Source of the DNA: Neurospora crassa OR74A
Lineage: Eukaryota > Ascomycota > Sordariomycetes > Sordariales > Sordariaceae
Assembly: GCF_000182925.2 (NCBI RefSeq)
Contig: NC_026501.1
Location: 6,799,917 to 6,863,916 of the forward strand
Direction: 5' to 3'
DNA length: 64,000 nucleotides
In this document: in pieces, positions 1 to 12,485 of the stretch
Numbering within the stretch: position 1 is the first letter of the stretch
Layout of the letters: every line of letters begins with the position of its first letter
Notes under the pieces: model-generated
What the model saw: the letters and a program-made list of their open reading frames with translations, nothing else
Database searches by the model: none
Told to the model about the DNA's origin: nothing
Position numbers and translations under genes: made by a program

Positions 1-972
1 AGCAGCTTCTCAGCAGAGCGAACTCGGCCGAACCGAGAACCTTGGGAGCCACCACCAAAGCTAACGGGAAGCGAACCCGTGCACGACTCCCAGAAGTCGG
101 TCTGACCCTTGACCTGTGGAGGAAAGTGTGGGCCTTGGAAGGAAAAGAAGCAAAAGAGAAGGGAAGGGCCGGGCGAATCAGAGGACTGACCCAAACGACA
201 CGAACCGCAGAGCGTTCTGTGCGCAGATCCGCAGAAAGAGCCCCGGGGACTGTAACCCGGCCGACTAACCGACCCCGACCTCCTCCCCGACCGACAACGA
301 CGCGGGATTTGCGCAGTTGCAGTGTAGTGTAGCAACTGGGAGAGCGACACTGCAGGCCATTATGAACTGCATGTCAACAGGTCGGTGAGTGGATGACCCC
401 CTCGAGGACCCCCCCCCCCCCCCTGGCAAGCCACCCTCTGAGTGGTTCAACTGGACTGGTTGAAGCCTGACAGTGGAGATAGATAATCAAGACTTGTGGT
501 TGGTGAGCGAGGGCGCCTTGAGCCGGTTTGGGAAGGTGCTGTGGCTTTGGAGGTTGGCTCTGTGGTTCCTTGGTGTGCTGCGCATGCTGTTGAGACCGTG
601 TGGTGTTTGCTGGATGAGTGAAGCATTCGACCGCGACTCTGACTTTCGTCTGGGAAGAGGTTCGTAGGCGGCTGGTAAGTTCCGGAGTCAAGGACCCAAA
701 CTCATTTGAGTTGGTGGAGCGATGAACCCCTGTTTCTGGAAGCTCTCCCACTCTGCCCGTTCCTGAATATCCGTTGGTGAATCCATCTTCTGTAGCCCTG
801 GCAGTTCGCGGTCGCCGCTCGGTCGACAGATCCCCTATCACGAGATTTTGACTTGCCCCGACTCAGATAAGAGCAAGGCGGAAAGAGAGAGACCCGAGCT
901 CCCGGATCCCAGGGAAACGATTCACTTCATATAACCCATTGAGGCTGTGAAGCAACAAGTTGATCAATCAAA

Positions 973-973
973 G

Positions 974-1002
<29 letters not shown>
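973..1002. repeat. Poly-G homopolymer (30 bp)
   Basis: An uninterrupted run of about 30 G. Similar runs of C on this strand lie at 409-423, 3442-3465 and 33008-33030. All are intergenic. Such tracts are length-unstable and hard to sequence, so the exact count should not be trusted. Confidence 0.9.
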
Positions 1003-1004
<2 letters not shown>

Positions 1005-3441
1005 TCTGAATTGCGGACTCCGGTAGCTCCTCTTGCTCGCGGACCGCTTGTTATGCTGCCATCCTTGTAACATGTGAGGAAGAGAACCTGTACCCTATGC
1101 AAGTCACTTGCCACTATACATACCGTAGTTTCGAGTTCAAACCCTACCAAGTAGCAGCTGGGAGTTGCATCGTCGATGCAGTCTTTTACATTTCAAGCTG
1201 GAAGTCCGCCACTTATAGATCGCTCTCGAGTTTCTCCGACCGTTTACGATCCACGGGGTTTCTGTATTGTTTTTGGTGGTGCTGGTCACCGCTCCTCAAG
1301 CATCCCATGCTCACTTTTTGCCCCTCGGCGCCGCGGAACAGTACCGGGCGGGATTCGGTTGGAAGAGCACCAACGGGGTTGCTGAGGACTTGCCGGTCTG
1401 CTCCAGTGTAGGTGAGTTCAGTTCCCACTTCTCGCAGCGGTGGTTGCGCGCTATCATGGACGCTACTGAGCGTCTGGGCCATGGAATGGAACCACGGACC
1501 AGCAGAAAGCCCGGTAGTATGGTCCGGGTTGCTGGTGCCTTTGTCTTTTGGGTTGAAAATTGTGTGAGAGCTTGAGTGGGTGGTTTGGAGGAACCAATAT
1601 GGCTGAAGCATGTTTGCCGGCCGAGCCATTCAAAGAGTGGACTCTGGCTGAAGAGGGAAAGGGGACCAGTGATCACAAACCAACATGTGCTCTGTGCGTC
1701 CTGAATCCCCACCACAGATCGCTGTCATGGTTGCCATGATTGTTTGTTGTTTATGATGTCTTTCTTTTATTTTTGCCGTGAGCATTCATGTTGGGTGAAA
1801 CGTGATAAGGAATACTGAAACACTATAACCAATGCCTGCACACCTGGGCCTACATGGACGACGGTGATGCCGGGTGCAACTCCCACTGCGATCCATGGCC
1901 TCGTCCTGCAAAATGGGACATGGATAGGCATGATATGATGGTTGCCCGTTGGTCAGGCCAGATAGCGTGGTCTGAGCAGTGTTCTGATGGATATGTGCGA
2001 TATGTGAGCTCTCAGGTTCCAGGCCTCGGGGTTTGAGAGTCGGTGTCTCTTCTCCAAACCGTAGACCCGCATTCCGTCCGGGCGGCGACGGCCCGGAAGC
2101 CAGAACCAACAAGCGGCCGGACCGCCGTCACGATCATGTAGTATTGATTGGCCGGTGGTTCGACCAGACTCGCAGAGTTTTCTACGGTCTGCAAGCAGCG
2201 TGCAGCTGGTGCAGCAGCGAGCTTGAAGGCGGTCTGAAGGCGGTCAAGGTGTTTTGTTAAGAGTTTGGCCTGTGCGACCCGCCCACGGCTAACACTTGAG
2301 CGTGCGTCTCCACTCTTCCCAACCTAATGCAGCTTGGGGAAGAGGGTCCATCTCTCCTCCCGTCCTCTCTCCTCTCCCCGCCCCACAGCCGCCTGCCTCA
2401 GAGCGAGAACCACGCACGCAGACTGGTGGGTTGACGGGTGCTTTGGTGCGGTGACTGGCATCACGACGCTGCAGCTTCATTACTGGCAGCACCACAGAAG
2501 GGCTTTGGAAATGAGGAATGAGGCTGAATCAATCAATCAGAAGCCGGCCTTGGTCAGTGGGCGGACCCCATTGAGCGGCGCCGTCCAAGCCGTCCACTTT
2601 CTAGTCGGATGTCCTGCATGGGCTGCGAGTTGCGCGCTGCAGTTCATCGTTAGCTCTAGTGTGGTGTACGTACTGCTAGCTAGCCAAGTTATGTACATGG
2701 CGATGTGCGGCATACACCATGGTGAGATTCCACCTTGGGCTCGATTGGAAAAGGAGCCCAGAATAGATGGAAAGAGGAACAGCAGGAGGCAATCTCGTCA
2801 CTTGAGCGCGCAGATCTCCTTTGACCTTTCACCTACTAGCTAGTAGCCCGTGCGGCGAGAGTCGAAGCCACTGCAGTGCACAAGTGGAAGTTGCGCAGGC
2901 GAAATGAAATTGCAGAGCGAGACCGACAGAAAACCGGGTTTTCTCTGTGCATAGTGCCATTGGAACTCGGGCTGTGGCTTGCATAAACTCTTCATTTTAC
3001 TTATTCAAGCACCTCTCCGCGCTACCACTGCACTCTGCCCACACACAGAGTACATCTTGACGGTATCGACCATCTGATCTTTCTCGTGCCGTGATACTGT
3101 ACACTACACACGACACAAAGTCTGAGCAGCCCTAGCTCTTGGTCACCGATCCCCCTCCTCGCCATCCAAAGTGGGATTGGTCCAAGAGTTACCCCTCCTC
3201 CGCCTTTTCCATCGAGCGTCTGGTGCTGCATCTCATACCACAGATACCACCTTCGAAAAGGCGGAAGCAGTCTTCCTCGTCTGTTCCTTTCTCGCTAACC
3301 ACTCGCTACTGCTGCGTCTGCGGAGTCCCGATGCATCCAAACTGGCGGTCTCGTCTCCCGCCCCGTCGTGAATGCTAGTGCCTGGTTAAGGACCAGGACT
3401 GTTTACTGCGGGCTTTGCTTAACTGGAATTTACCAGACGCT

Positions 3442-3465
3442 CCCCCCCCCCCCCCCCCCCCCCCC
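3442..3465. repeat. Poly-C homopolymer (24 bp)
   Basis: An uninterrupted C run about 580 bp upstream of the chosen start codon at 4042. It probably lies in the promoter or leader of that gene. The exact length is uncertain, as for any homopolymer. Confidence 0.9.
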
Positions 3466-4041
3466 GCTCGCGGCTCCCCTGACGCGCGCCTGACAAGGGA
3501 CCAGGGCGGCGGGCAATAACTTGCGCTTCGAACCTTTCCGCTTTCACTCTCTTTCCACTCGCTTTCCACCAGACAGGGCCCGGGGAGAACAAACCCGACA
3601 GGGACTCTGGTTTTTTGCACCAGACAAGGGAAGGGCACTTGTCGAAGGGGGTGCTGCTTCCAGAGCGGACTTCCAAAGCGGACTAGGTCTTGTCCACCGC
3701 GTCCACCGCACCGCTGGGGACGCTCACTGGGTCCCAAATTGCAAGTGGTCCCAAACAAGGGCCAATTTCTCGTTTATATTTCCATCGCCGCCGGTCCCCC
3801 CCTCCCCCTCCAAGACGCCATCGTCGTCGGAAGCTACGGTGGTTGGACAGGAACTTCGGTGGCCGGTTGCGATCTTATCTTCCCCTCCTACCCTTCATCA
3901 AAGGTTCCTTCGATCCCAAGTTTCTTTCAATATCATCCCAACTCTCATAATACCCACCCTGCCCCGCGCCGGCTTCCGCGGCTAGTCCCCCCCTCAGGAT
4001 CCCTCAACTTGGAATCTTCCAGGTTATCCCACTCTGTAACC

Positions 4042-5577
4042 ATGACGTCCTTCTCCCTCACGGGCGCCGCCCCCAACAAACTCACAAAGACCCGAGGCGC
4101 AAAGGTGGTCAAGCCAATTCTGAAAAAGCTGTCGTCGTCGCCAAAGAACTCGCTGGATTTGAACCGTGGATGGGATGAGCAGCCGGTGGATCAACTCGAC
4201 ATCGACAACGGAAACAACAGGAATAGCGTCAACTATAGGTCCGCAAAGGATGTCGGCTTTGGGTACGCTGGAGGTGTTGTAGCCGCAAAGGCAGACGAGG
4301 ACAGTGTTGCCGACCTGGGTGCTACTGGAAACAGCGTTCGTGTCAAGTACCAGCACGCTCGCTCTGCTTCGCAAACATCGTCTGGCAGTGGCTCCCGAGC
4401 TTTCTGCCATCCTTTCCAGCAGACGCCGCGTACAGCTACCCCGCCGCTGTCGTATGCCCCTTCACTCGCCTCTTTCGATAACGGTCGTTACTCGCCTACC
4501 ATTGCAGAGACAGAAGACGAAACGGCCACTGATTCACAGCAAGCGCAGCCGCAACCAACAAGTCACCCTATGCAGTCGCCTCCTCCTCCTCCTCCCGTCA
4601 GGTCCAACACCACCAACATTCTGCGCCAAAGGCCATCCATCGCCAGCTCTCGCGCCAATTCCTACTCGGACGCCAACTCTGCTTCAAAGGCCCTCCGCAT
4701 CAACACTGGCCGATCAACCCCCACGGCCATCTCTTCCCACCCTGACGCACATGGCGTTGTTACTACCAGCCGCTCAGACGACCAGCTTGGCCAGAACGAC
4801 TCCCCTACTGGCACCGTGGGCGGTGCTGCTTCCTCCACCCAGCAGCAGTCCACGGTTGTTTCTCCGACATCCTCAACTGGCACCCCAATGTCTCCCCTGC
4901 GTACCTCGCTCGATCTCACCTCGGGCTTCCCTCGTCTGCGCAGCCGTTCCACTGAGATCGACTCGGCTGCCCGTCTTGAGAAGATCCGCAATGCGCGCCG
5001 CAAGTTCGAGGAAAAGGAGAGGGCCAACCAGGAAAAGTATGATCGTGAACTGATCAAGAAGCGCGAGCGCAAGGACACCAAGGAAGCGAGCCGCATCGAA
5101 AAGGAGTCTGCGAGAAAGAGCAGCCTCAGCGATCTTCCAAGGCCCTCCATGACCCGCAAGGCCACCGCAACTAGTATCGCAACGATTACCGGCCCTACCA
5201 GAACCGCTTCGGGATTCAGCTTCACCAAGCACGGCAGCGGCGGTTCTTCCAAGACGAGTCGCTCCAAGGGCGATGTCACTGCTTCCTCATTCTGGGATCG
5301 GTCTTCCACTATCGGCCCGGCTACCAACCCTACGAGCGGCGACAATTCGCAACCCGAGATGTCTGAGAAGCATGGTCTTGGCTTCGCCAGCCGCAAGTAC
5401 GAAAGCGTACCGGCTGATCAGGCTGCTCCTCCGGCTTTCATCGCCAACCCCGTGGATCATGTCAAGTTCGAGCAGACTCGCCGCCGGTCTAGCGGACCCA
5501 AAAGGAAGACCCAGAACTACTGGCAAGAGTTTATCCTTTGGTTGAGGACCAAGATTCTTCGATTGAGTGGTCGCTAA
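4042..5577 (+). CDS. Serine-rich hypothetical protein with a basic coiled-coil segment
   Basis: A single-exon gene of 511 codons. I chose the ATG at 4042, which has a good fungal context (AACC before ATG). The open frame runs upstream without a stop, but those codons have no other ATG and look like leader. The protein is rich in Ser, Thr and Pro and contains a short poly-proline stretch. A highly charged helical segment lies near residues 305-365, starting around EIDSAARLEKIRNARRKFEE. The C-terminus is strongly conserved-looking, aromatic and basic, containing YWQEFILWLRTKILRLSGR. The last 20 residues could form an amphipathic membrane-binding helix. I recognise no enzyme domain and assign no function. 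Codon use (C-ending) supports a real gene. Confidence 0.8.
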   Translation: MTSFSLTGAAPNKLTKTRGAKVVKPILKKLSSSPKNSLDLNRGWDEQPVDQLDIDNGNNRNSVNYRSAKDVGFGYAGGVVAAKADEDSVADLGATGNSVRVKYQHARSASQTSSGSGSRAFCHPFQQTPRTATPPLSYAPSLASFDNGRYSPTIAETEDETATDSQQAQPQPTSHPMQSPPPPPPVRSNTTNILRQRPSIASSRANSYSDANSASKALRINTGRSTPTAISSHPDAHGVVTTSRSDDQLGQNDSPTGTVGGAASSTQQQSTVVSPTSSTGTPMSPLRTSLDLTSGFPRLRSRSTEIDSAARLEKIRNARRKFEEKERANQEKYDRELIKKRERKDTKEASRIEKESARKSSLSDLPRPSMTRKATATSIATITGPTRTASGFSFTKHGSGGSSKTSRSKGDVTASSFWDRSSTIGPATNPTSGDNSQPEMSEKHGLGFASRKYESVPADQAAPPAFIANPVDHVKFEQTRRRSSGPKRKTQNYWQEFILWLRTKILRLSGR

Positions 5578-7352
5578 ATAAGGACCCTTCCAACAACAAA
5601 TCCTATTCACAAACATCGATTTGAACGGACCCAGCGCCTCATGATATCAGTCGTGCACGAGTCACGAAAATCATCAACACTCAGCATCACATTAAGCGAT
5701 CCTTTTTTTCGTTCGTCAACATACCTTGGGCTGGCAACTTTTTTTCTGCACAAGAAGGCGTAGCGGGCGTTATTTGTTTTCATCAGCATGCATCAACGGG
5801 TCTTAGTGCCCTAGCCCTTCCCGTTTGGACAGGGAAGTGAGCAGCGACAGGCGTTTTGGTAATCTTTTCTTACACATGCACTGGAGTTATTTTTTGCATC
5901 CGGTGGCGGTTTCTTTTTTTACTTTTCTTACACTCATTATGATGAAGGCCCTCGATGGAGCGCCTGTTATGACACTGGATAGGGCATAGAACGGATCTTG
6001 CATTGGACGGCGATTATGGACTGGATGGTCCTGCACAGCAGGACGTCTCAGAGTTTGATTTCAACGCATATTTAGTTAGAGCATTGCGATAGGATATTGA
6101 GCATCAGCTGCTCCTCAGATAGTCTAGATCCTCAGCTCTCAGAGCTGGATACTTTTTCAAGTATCGACTGGCACTCAGTCAAAGGACAGACACACTCAAA
6201 CAATACAGTAAAATTTAGACATACATACTATTTTTTTCTTGCCAACGGTAATCTCGGTGTGTATGATCTCGATATCGTCTAGAAGTGGGGGCTGGGAGGA
6301 TAACCAGAACCCATTCCTTGGTTCTGGTTTGGGGTTGTAAGTGGATGAAGTACGGATGGAGGGTTGCATTGCTTTGTGGTTAAGCGCTATCGATTGCTTG
6401 TAAGTTGTAACGGCTGCGCAGTCCGTTACATTGATTGATCTTACGGCGGGATACCACCACTCAATTTGGGAGCCTCTCCTACGATACAGGATCAATGATC
6501 ACTCGGTTCCTGGTACCTCGCGCCATTGAATTTAGTCTTCGAAAACAAGAATCTACGACCATTAGACGGCCTATTATGGATATACAGAGGAGATGGGCAC
6601 AGATATCAAGACCAAAGTATCGAAACCCGTTGGAATATGTCGTTAAATCTTGAAGTAACTTTGAATAGCCTTCTGTCTACTTGGTCGGTCCGAATTGAAT
6701 GCTTCGCGTCCATCTAACCACTAATAACAGATACAACCTCAAAGCGAGCCGCGGGCCTATTGCCTGCTTGGATTTATAGCCTCGGCATCGCCCCAATGCG
6801 GTAGCAGCGTTCGTTGTTCACAAGTGGAAGCTACCACCTCACTCAATGGTATGTCAAATTATCTCCTAACAGGTGCCAAGTATTCTGGAACTCTGGAGCA
6901 GCGTTATCCCCACCATACGCAGATGGCTTTATGTTTATCGCGACCTCTCCACTGTTAGCATCTGGTAGCTGCACCTCAGCAAATTTGAATTGTGTACAAA
7001 CCAATCGTGTCGCGAAGCCTCCCTCAATGGACGAAGATATGGGCCCGCCGTTCGTAGTGTAGTAACGACAAAGCTGACAACGGTACTTGTAAGACTTTGT
7101 GACCGAGCCATCTTCTTTTTTTTTTTTTTTTTTTTTTCCCTGGGTTGGGGAAGGTGAATCTAAATCTTTTACCCCTATCTCGATTAATTCACAAACACCT
7201 GGACTCGTTGATCGATGACGACGTGAACGAGACAGGTTCATCCCATCTCAGTTCCTAGTTCAGTATCGTTGCCCCGTGCAGACACGACCACCCACCAGCG
7301 CCCTTCCAAACTCCAAGCAGCGCCAATCATAGTGACCATCTCGAATCTCACG
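5578..7352. other. Intergenic region, AT-richer, with a poly-T tract
   Basis: This holds the 3' region of the serine-rich gene and the upstream region of the amidase. It is more AT-rich than its surroundings, with T-runs typical of Neurospora 3' flanks, and a run of 22 T at 7116-7137. No gene is supported. Open frames here are under 135 codons and lack motifs. Confidence 0.5.
7116..7137. repeat. Poly-T tract (22 bp)
   Basis: A pure run of 22 T about 215 bp upstream of the amidase start codon. Poly(dA:dT) tracts of this length commonly exclude nucleosomes in fungal promoters. That role here is inference. Confidence 0.85.
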
Positions 7353-9512
7353 ATGGCTTCAACTAAGAAATTTCTTAACCACCCGGGAGCCAAGGAGGCT
7401 CCGGCTCATGCCTTGGAGTTCCAGCCGGAGGCGGACCACAATCCTCCCATGCGCGGACTGCCGTTGGTAGCTGCCTCGATGCTGTCAGTACTTCTTTCAT
7501 GGATGGTCTCGAACGACAGAGAATCAATAGCCCAAGCATGTGCTCACTAACACATCAACTCATTCCCCAGCATTTCCAACTCGCAATGGCTTCAAAGGTT
7601 CATGTGGAGTAATGCCAAATTCGGCCAGGCCAAATATATGTTGGAACTGAATGGTGAACAATGGAGGGCGCAAGTGAGTTTCTGACCGCGTCACCTTTCT
7701 TAATCTTCCTCATCACTCCTGGGTCTCAACTATCAAGGCTAACACAGTCACATAGCCCAACGTCATCCCCATATCTTCTTCTTCCTCAATCTCCACCCAG
7801 CCAATCCTACCCCTCGACCCCTCCCTAACCACCCCTCAACCCCCCACCGTCCCGGGCCGCTTCAACTCCATAGCCGACTACCACGCCGCCTACGCCTCTG
7901 GGCAGCTCACGCCGCTACAGGTCATCGACGCGCTCCTCCCTCTGATCCGGCGCGACATCAAGCCCAAGCAGCAGCAGTCCAAGTACGCCGTAGCCTTCAT
8001 CCAGTCCAAAGTGGACGAGGTGCTGGCCGAGGCCAAGGCGTCGACGGAGCGTTGGCAAGCCGGCAGGCCGTTGGGCATCTTGGATGGCGTGCCATTTGGT
8101 GTGAAAGATGATACCGAGGTGGAGGGATACGTGTCGACCATGGGCATGAAGGTTGATGAGAGGTTTGAGTATTTCAAAAAGCCAGCGACGGAGACGGTGT
8201 GGCCGGCGAAGAAGTTGAGAGAGGCCGGGGCGATCATGGTGGGGAAGATGAATCAGCATGAGATTGGAATGGGTGAGTGCATCAATGGACTTGCTTGTTT
8301 GAAGTGAAGAGCGAGAGAAAGAAGGGCTAGAAGTGCTGATGATAACGACGCAGACACGACGGGTTGCAACCCTGCTACGGGAACGGCTACGAACTGGTAC
8401 AACACCCAGTACTTCCCTGGAGGCTCGTCATCTGGTGCTGGATCTGCCCTGAGCGCCGGTCTTGTGCCCATCGCTATTGGTACTGATGCCGGTAAGTTGG
8501 CCATTTCTACTGCCTTGGCTCCATTACATCAAAAAGCACCCGAACTCACCAACTCAACCCAAACACAGGCGGCAGCATGCGCATCCCGCCAGCCTTCTGC
8601 GGCGTCTACGGCCTCAAGCCCACCCACAACCGGGTCGTCAGCCGCAACTCATCCATGTGCGTCGTCGGCCCCATGTGCTCTAACCCATCCGACCTGACCA
8701 TCGCCTACCGGATCATGGCCCAACCCAACCCGTCGGACCCAGCGCAATCCTCTCTCGCCCCGTCCATCCCCCCCTCGCCCACGGCCAAGAAATACCTCGG
8801 CCTCTGCCCCGAATGGATCGCCCTCGCCGACGCGGACGTGCGCACCACCTTCAACCGCGCCATCGAGACGCTCTGCAGCAGCTCTTCCTTGGGCGGCTAC
8901 GAGCTCGTAACCATCAAGCTGCCCTACCTGCGCGAGGGCCAGCTCGCCCACGCCGCGACCTGCCTGACCGAGGCGGCGGCCGACGCCCGCAACCGCGTCG
9001 CCAACCCGGACGACTACCTCAAGCCACTCAACTACCCGAACCGCATCATGGTGTCGATGGGCGCGCAGACCCCCGCTGCCGACTACCTCCGCTATAACCA
9101 GCTGCGCCATGTCATTATGCAGCACCTCGCCCACCTGTACGAGCAGTACCCCGGTCTGCTAATCGTGACGCCGACTACGCCCATGGCTGGGTGGCCGATC
9201 ATGCCGGGTGATAATGTGTATGGGTGCAGTGATGGGAATAGGAGCATTAGAAATATGACGTATGTGTGGGTTGCGAATACGAGTGGGTGTCCGGCGGTGA
9301 CGTGCCCCGGAGGGTATGTCGAGGCGCAGCAAGGGGAGGGCAAATTGCCGGTGGGCGTGATGGCGATGGCGGAGTGGGGAGAGGAGGAGAGGCTGTTGGG
9401 GTTCGCGAGGGAGATGGAGAGGTATCTTGCTGAGGCGTATGAGGGCGGGAGGCAGAGGCCAAAGGAGTGGGTGGATATTTTGGGGGTCGCGAAGGGTCAG
9501 GTGAAGGTTTAA
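7353..9512 (+). CDS. Amidase (amidase signature family)
   Basis: Five exons: 7353-7483, 7571-7673, 7756-8272, 8354-8491 and 8569-9512. Together they give 610 aa with every junction in frame. Donors are GTCAGT, GTGAGT, GTGAGT and GTAAGT, with CTAAC-type branch sites before the first two acceptors. The amidase-signature Ser-cisSer-Lys machinery is complete: Lys near residue 195 in GVPFGVKDD, a GGSSSG motif near 273-278, and the nucleophile Ser near 299 in TDAGGSMRIPP. The family hydrolyses carboxylic amides. Fungal members include acetamidases and fatty-acid-amide-hydrolase-like enzymes, and the substrate cannot be read here. No signal peptide is visible, so a cytosolic enzyme is likely. The length fits the long fungal amidase branch. 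Confidence 0.9.
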
Positions 9513-10514
9513 TATAGGCTCGATTTTGGAGCGATTTGGGCGCGCAGGCGTCCATGATGGCCTGGCGAAGATGAGCTTGGAGGTGTAACGGATATGCTAA
9601 TAAACTGATAAACTGAAAATATTTGAGTACGGCTTGACCCGGAACGACACCGGTCTCTTTGCCTTGGCCATGATCACGTCCCGCGTCTGCGCGAAAGTTC
9701 TCTGCTTGAGTGGTTCCCCTTGTCTTCAACTATGTTATCTGTGACCGGCCTGTCGGCGACGAAAACGCACTGGCCGGATAATTCTGAGACGGAATGAATC
9801 GTTCGGAGGTCGTCGTCAGTCGTCACTCAGGGCTTGCGCCGGCATCGGAGCTCTTTCCGGCCTTGGAACCCTTTCTTTACTCCTTGATCAAGTGTTCCAT
9901 GGCGGATGTTTGATTGGATTGAGCTGAAAAATGTCTGGAGACGTCTGTCGGGGGCTCTGGAGCGTATGTATGTCACATCGGGCTCGATGGCTAGAACAAA
10001 GTCAACTGACGACCATCCGGATGACCCGGATGGACGTATGACGATACGAACGCTAACGGCCGGTCGGCAATTACGAGCCAACACCGCGGATGCAGGTGAA
10101 TAAGAAGCGAGGATACTTATCGTTTGAAGTAACCGTCTTGCTAGAGAGCTCTCGGTGGAGAAAGACCTGCCGCTGTGCTCCGATGCGGACCCGGTGTGGG
10201 CGACTGCGGGGGAGTGAGCTTTTTGGCCCACAAAAACTCCGTTCTTCCCGCTCCCCTCACCAATTCCCCACCAGTCCGTCCCGTTTCCCGCCCCCATTTT
10301 CTCCTCATCTGCCCCGGCCGACTCCCCCGGCGCCAAGCCAGTTAAAGCCGTCGCCAAGGTAATACCCGCGGGCCGTATGTACTTATACATAGCTATCACA
10401 TCATTACACAACCCCTTCGCATCATTCTTCAGCCTACTTACCTTACATAGCTTGTAAAGACCGCAGAGTTCTCCAATTCTCAACTGCAGCCATAGTTACA
10501 ACTTTTCTTCAACA
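9513..10514. other. Intergenic region between amidase and D-lactate dehydrogenase genes
   Basis: It contains the amidase 3' end and the promoter and leader of the next gene. The 200 bp before 10515 are pyrimidine-rich with a CAACA-type context at the start codon. No other feature is supported. Confidence 0.5.
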
Positions 10515-12485
10515 ATGTCGCAGCTCGCGAGCAGGGCTGCCAACGGCCTCGGCCGGGTCGCTGTCAGGTCCAACAATGTCTCCCTTCTTCGCGGCAGCCG
10601 GTCTGCTCGACTATACTCCAGCAATGCCAAGGGCAGCTTCAAGGGGCAGTTGACCGAGAGTGTCACGCAGCGCCTGGAGCGTGAGCAGGCTGAGCGCATT
10701 CGCATGGCCGCCTACCGAGACTCACGTGCCGGCTGGAACAACTTTTCCCTTACTGGCCGTATGAAGTCCTTTCGTCAACGCTGCTTTCTTTAATGCTCCA
10801 TCCAGTATGCTAGAGATCCAAGCTAACAAATGCGGCAGTCCTCATTTTCACGGCCGGTCTCGGCTGGCTCGTGGGCACCCAGTATCCCAGGGGCGAGATC
10901 TCCCCCGATTCCACCCTCCCCCTCGCCAAGACCACTCCCCCAAGACACGACACCGGCAAGGCCAACCTCGAGGCTGCCTGGGCCGACTTTGTCAAGATTG
11001 TCGGCCAAGAGAACGTCAGCACTGCCGACTACGACCTTGAGGAGCACTCTAACTCGGACTGGTCTTCTCACCAGTCTGATGCCTCCACTAGGCCCTTCTG
11101 CATCGTCTACCCGTCCTCCACCGAGGAGGTGTCCGAGATCATGAAGGTGTGCCATTCCCGCGCCATCCCTGTCGTTGGCTACAGCGGCGGCACTTCGCTC
11201 GAGGGCCACTTCACCCCGACCCGCGGCGGTATCTGCGTCGACTTCCGCCGCATGAACAAGGTTCTGGCTCTGCACAAGGAGGACCTCGACGTGGTTGTCC
11301 AGCCCGCCGTCGGCTGGCAGGATCTAAACGAGGACCTGGCCAAGGATAACCTCTTCTTCCCTCCCGACCCGGGCCCGGGCGCCCAGATTGGCGGCATGAT
11401 CGGCACCGGCTGCAGCGGCACCAACGCCTACCGCTACGGCACCATGCGCGAGTGGGTCTTGTCCCTGACCGTTGTCCTTGCCGACGGCACCGTCATCAAG
11501 ACCCGCCAGCGCCCCCGCAAGTCGTCCGCCGGCTACGACTTGACCAAGCTCTTCATCGGGTCCGAGGGCACCCTCGGTCTCGTCACCGAAGCCACCCTCA
11601 AGCTCACCGTCAAGCCCGCCTCCGAGTCCGTCGCCGTTGCCAGCTTCAAATCCATCCGCGAGGCCGCCTCGTGCGTCGCCTCCGTCGTCGCCAATGGTGT
11701 CCCCGTCGCCGCTGTCGAGATCCTGGACGATGACCAGATGCGCATCATCAACCAGGCCGGCGTCACCACCCGCCGTTGGAAGGAGGCCCCCACCATCTTC
11801 TTCAAGTTCAGCGGCACCCCCAGCGGCGTCAAGGAGCAGGTCGCCATCGTCCAGGGTCTCTCCAAGCAGACGGGCGGCCAGTCGTTCGAGTTTGCCAGGA
11901 ATAACGACGAGCAGGCCGAGCTCTGGAGCGCGCGCAAGGAGGCTCTGTGGAGCACCTTCAGCATCAAGAAGCCCGGTGACCACCTCTGGACTGGCGATGT
12001 CGCCGTTCCCATGAGCAGGCTCCCTGACATAATCGATCTGACCAAGGACGACCTCAAGAAGAGTGGGCTCAAGAGCTCCATTGTCGGCCACGTCGGCGAT
12101 GGCAACTTCCACATCCTTCTCCTTTACAGCGACGCCGAGAGGAAGCTGGCAGAGGACTGTGTCCACCGCATGGTGAAGCGTGCTGTGGAAATGGAGGGTA
12201 CTGTTACTGGTGAGCACGGTGTCGGTCTTGTCAAGCGTGATTATCTCCCCCACGAGTTGGGTGAGAGCACCGTTGACACTATGAGAAAGGTAAGCTTAAC
12301 ATCTCCCACTCACTACTCACCATAAACTACTCGCCATCAAACCAAGCGTCAGCCAAGAGTGAAGTGCTAACGCCCCCTTTTTCCACGGCCAGATTAAGCA
12401 GGCACTGGATCCCAAGTGCATTCTCAACTGCGACAAGGTCGTTCGCATGCAGAAACCTGCGCCTGGCGAGATTCAGGAGTGGTAA
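10515..12485 (+). CDS. dld1: Mitochondrial D-lactate dehydrogenase (cytochrome c type)
   Basis: Three exons: 10515-10758, 10839-12289 and 12393-12485, giving 595 aa. The N-terminus is rich in Arg, Ser and Ala with no early acidic residues (MSQLASRAANGLGRVAVRS), as in a mitochondrial presequence. One hydrophobic segment near residues 80-95 (LLIFTAGLGWLVG) follows, so the enzyme is probably anchored in the inner membrane. A PCMH-type FAD-binding domain spans about residues 165-345, with VVGYSGGTSLEGH, GGMIGTGCSGTNAYRYG and FIGSEGTLG. The C-terminal FAD-oxidase domain follows, with GHVGDGNFH and GEHGVGLVKRDYL. The family oxidises D-lactate to pyruvate and passes electrons to cytochrome c. The first intron splits the codon just at the start of the membrane segment. 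D-2-hydroxyglutarate or glycolate dehydrogenases are relatives, but the layout fits DLD1 best. Confidence 0.92.

Larger units (their letters stand above)
1..4041. other. Gene-poor region with homopolymer tracts; leader of the next gene at its right end
   Basis: I see no convincing coding region. Open frames here are short, lack family motifs and run through low-complexity or homopolymer DNA. The stretch contains pure runs of 15 C (409-423), 30 G (973-1002) and 24 C (3442-3465). The last few hundred bases are pyrimidine-rich, as expected for a promoter and 5' leader of the gene starting at 4042. An unannotated transcript cannot be excluded. Confidence 0.5.

Noticed and set aside
1097-1160. GTTCAAACC resembling a tRNA B box
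   Set aside because: No matching A box, no acceptor stem and no T-run follow. The true tRNA at 52182 shows all parts.
3739-4041. Upstream extension of the serine-rich protein by 101 codons
   Set aside because: The frame is open but begins with a non-ATG codon and has no ATG before 4042, and the sequence looks like a pyrimidine-rich leader.
5578-7260. AT-richer stretch suspected as a RIP-mutated repeat relic
   Set aside because: No terminal repeats, no recognisable transposon coding remains, and the composition is only mildly AT-rich, as in other 3' flanks here.
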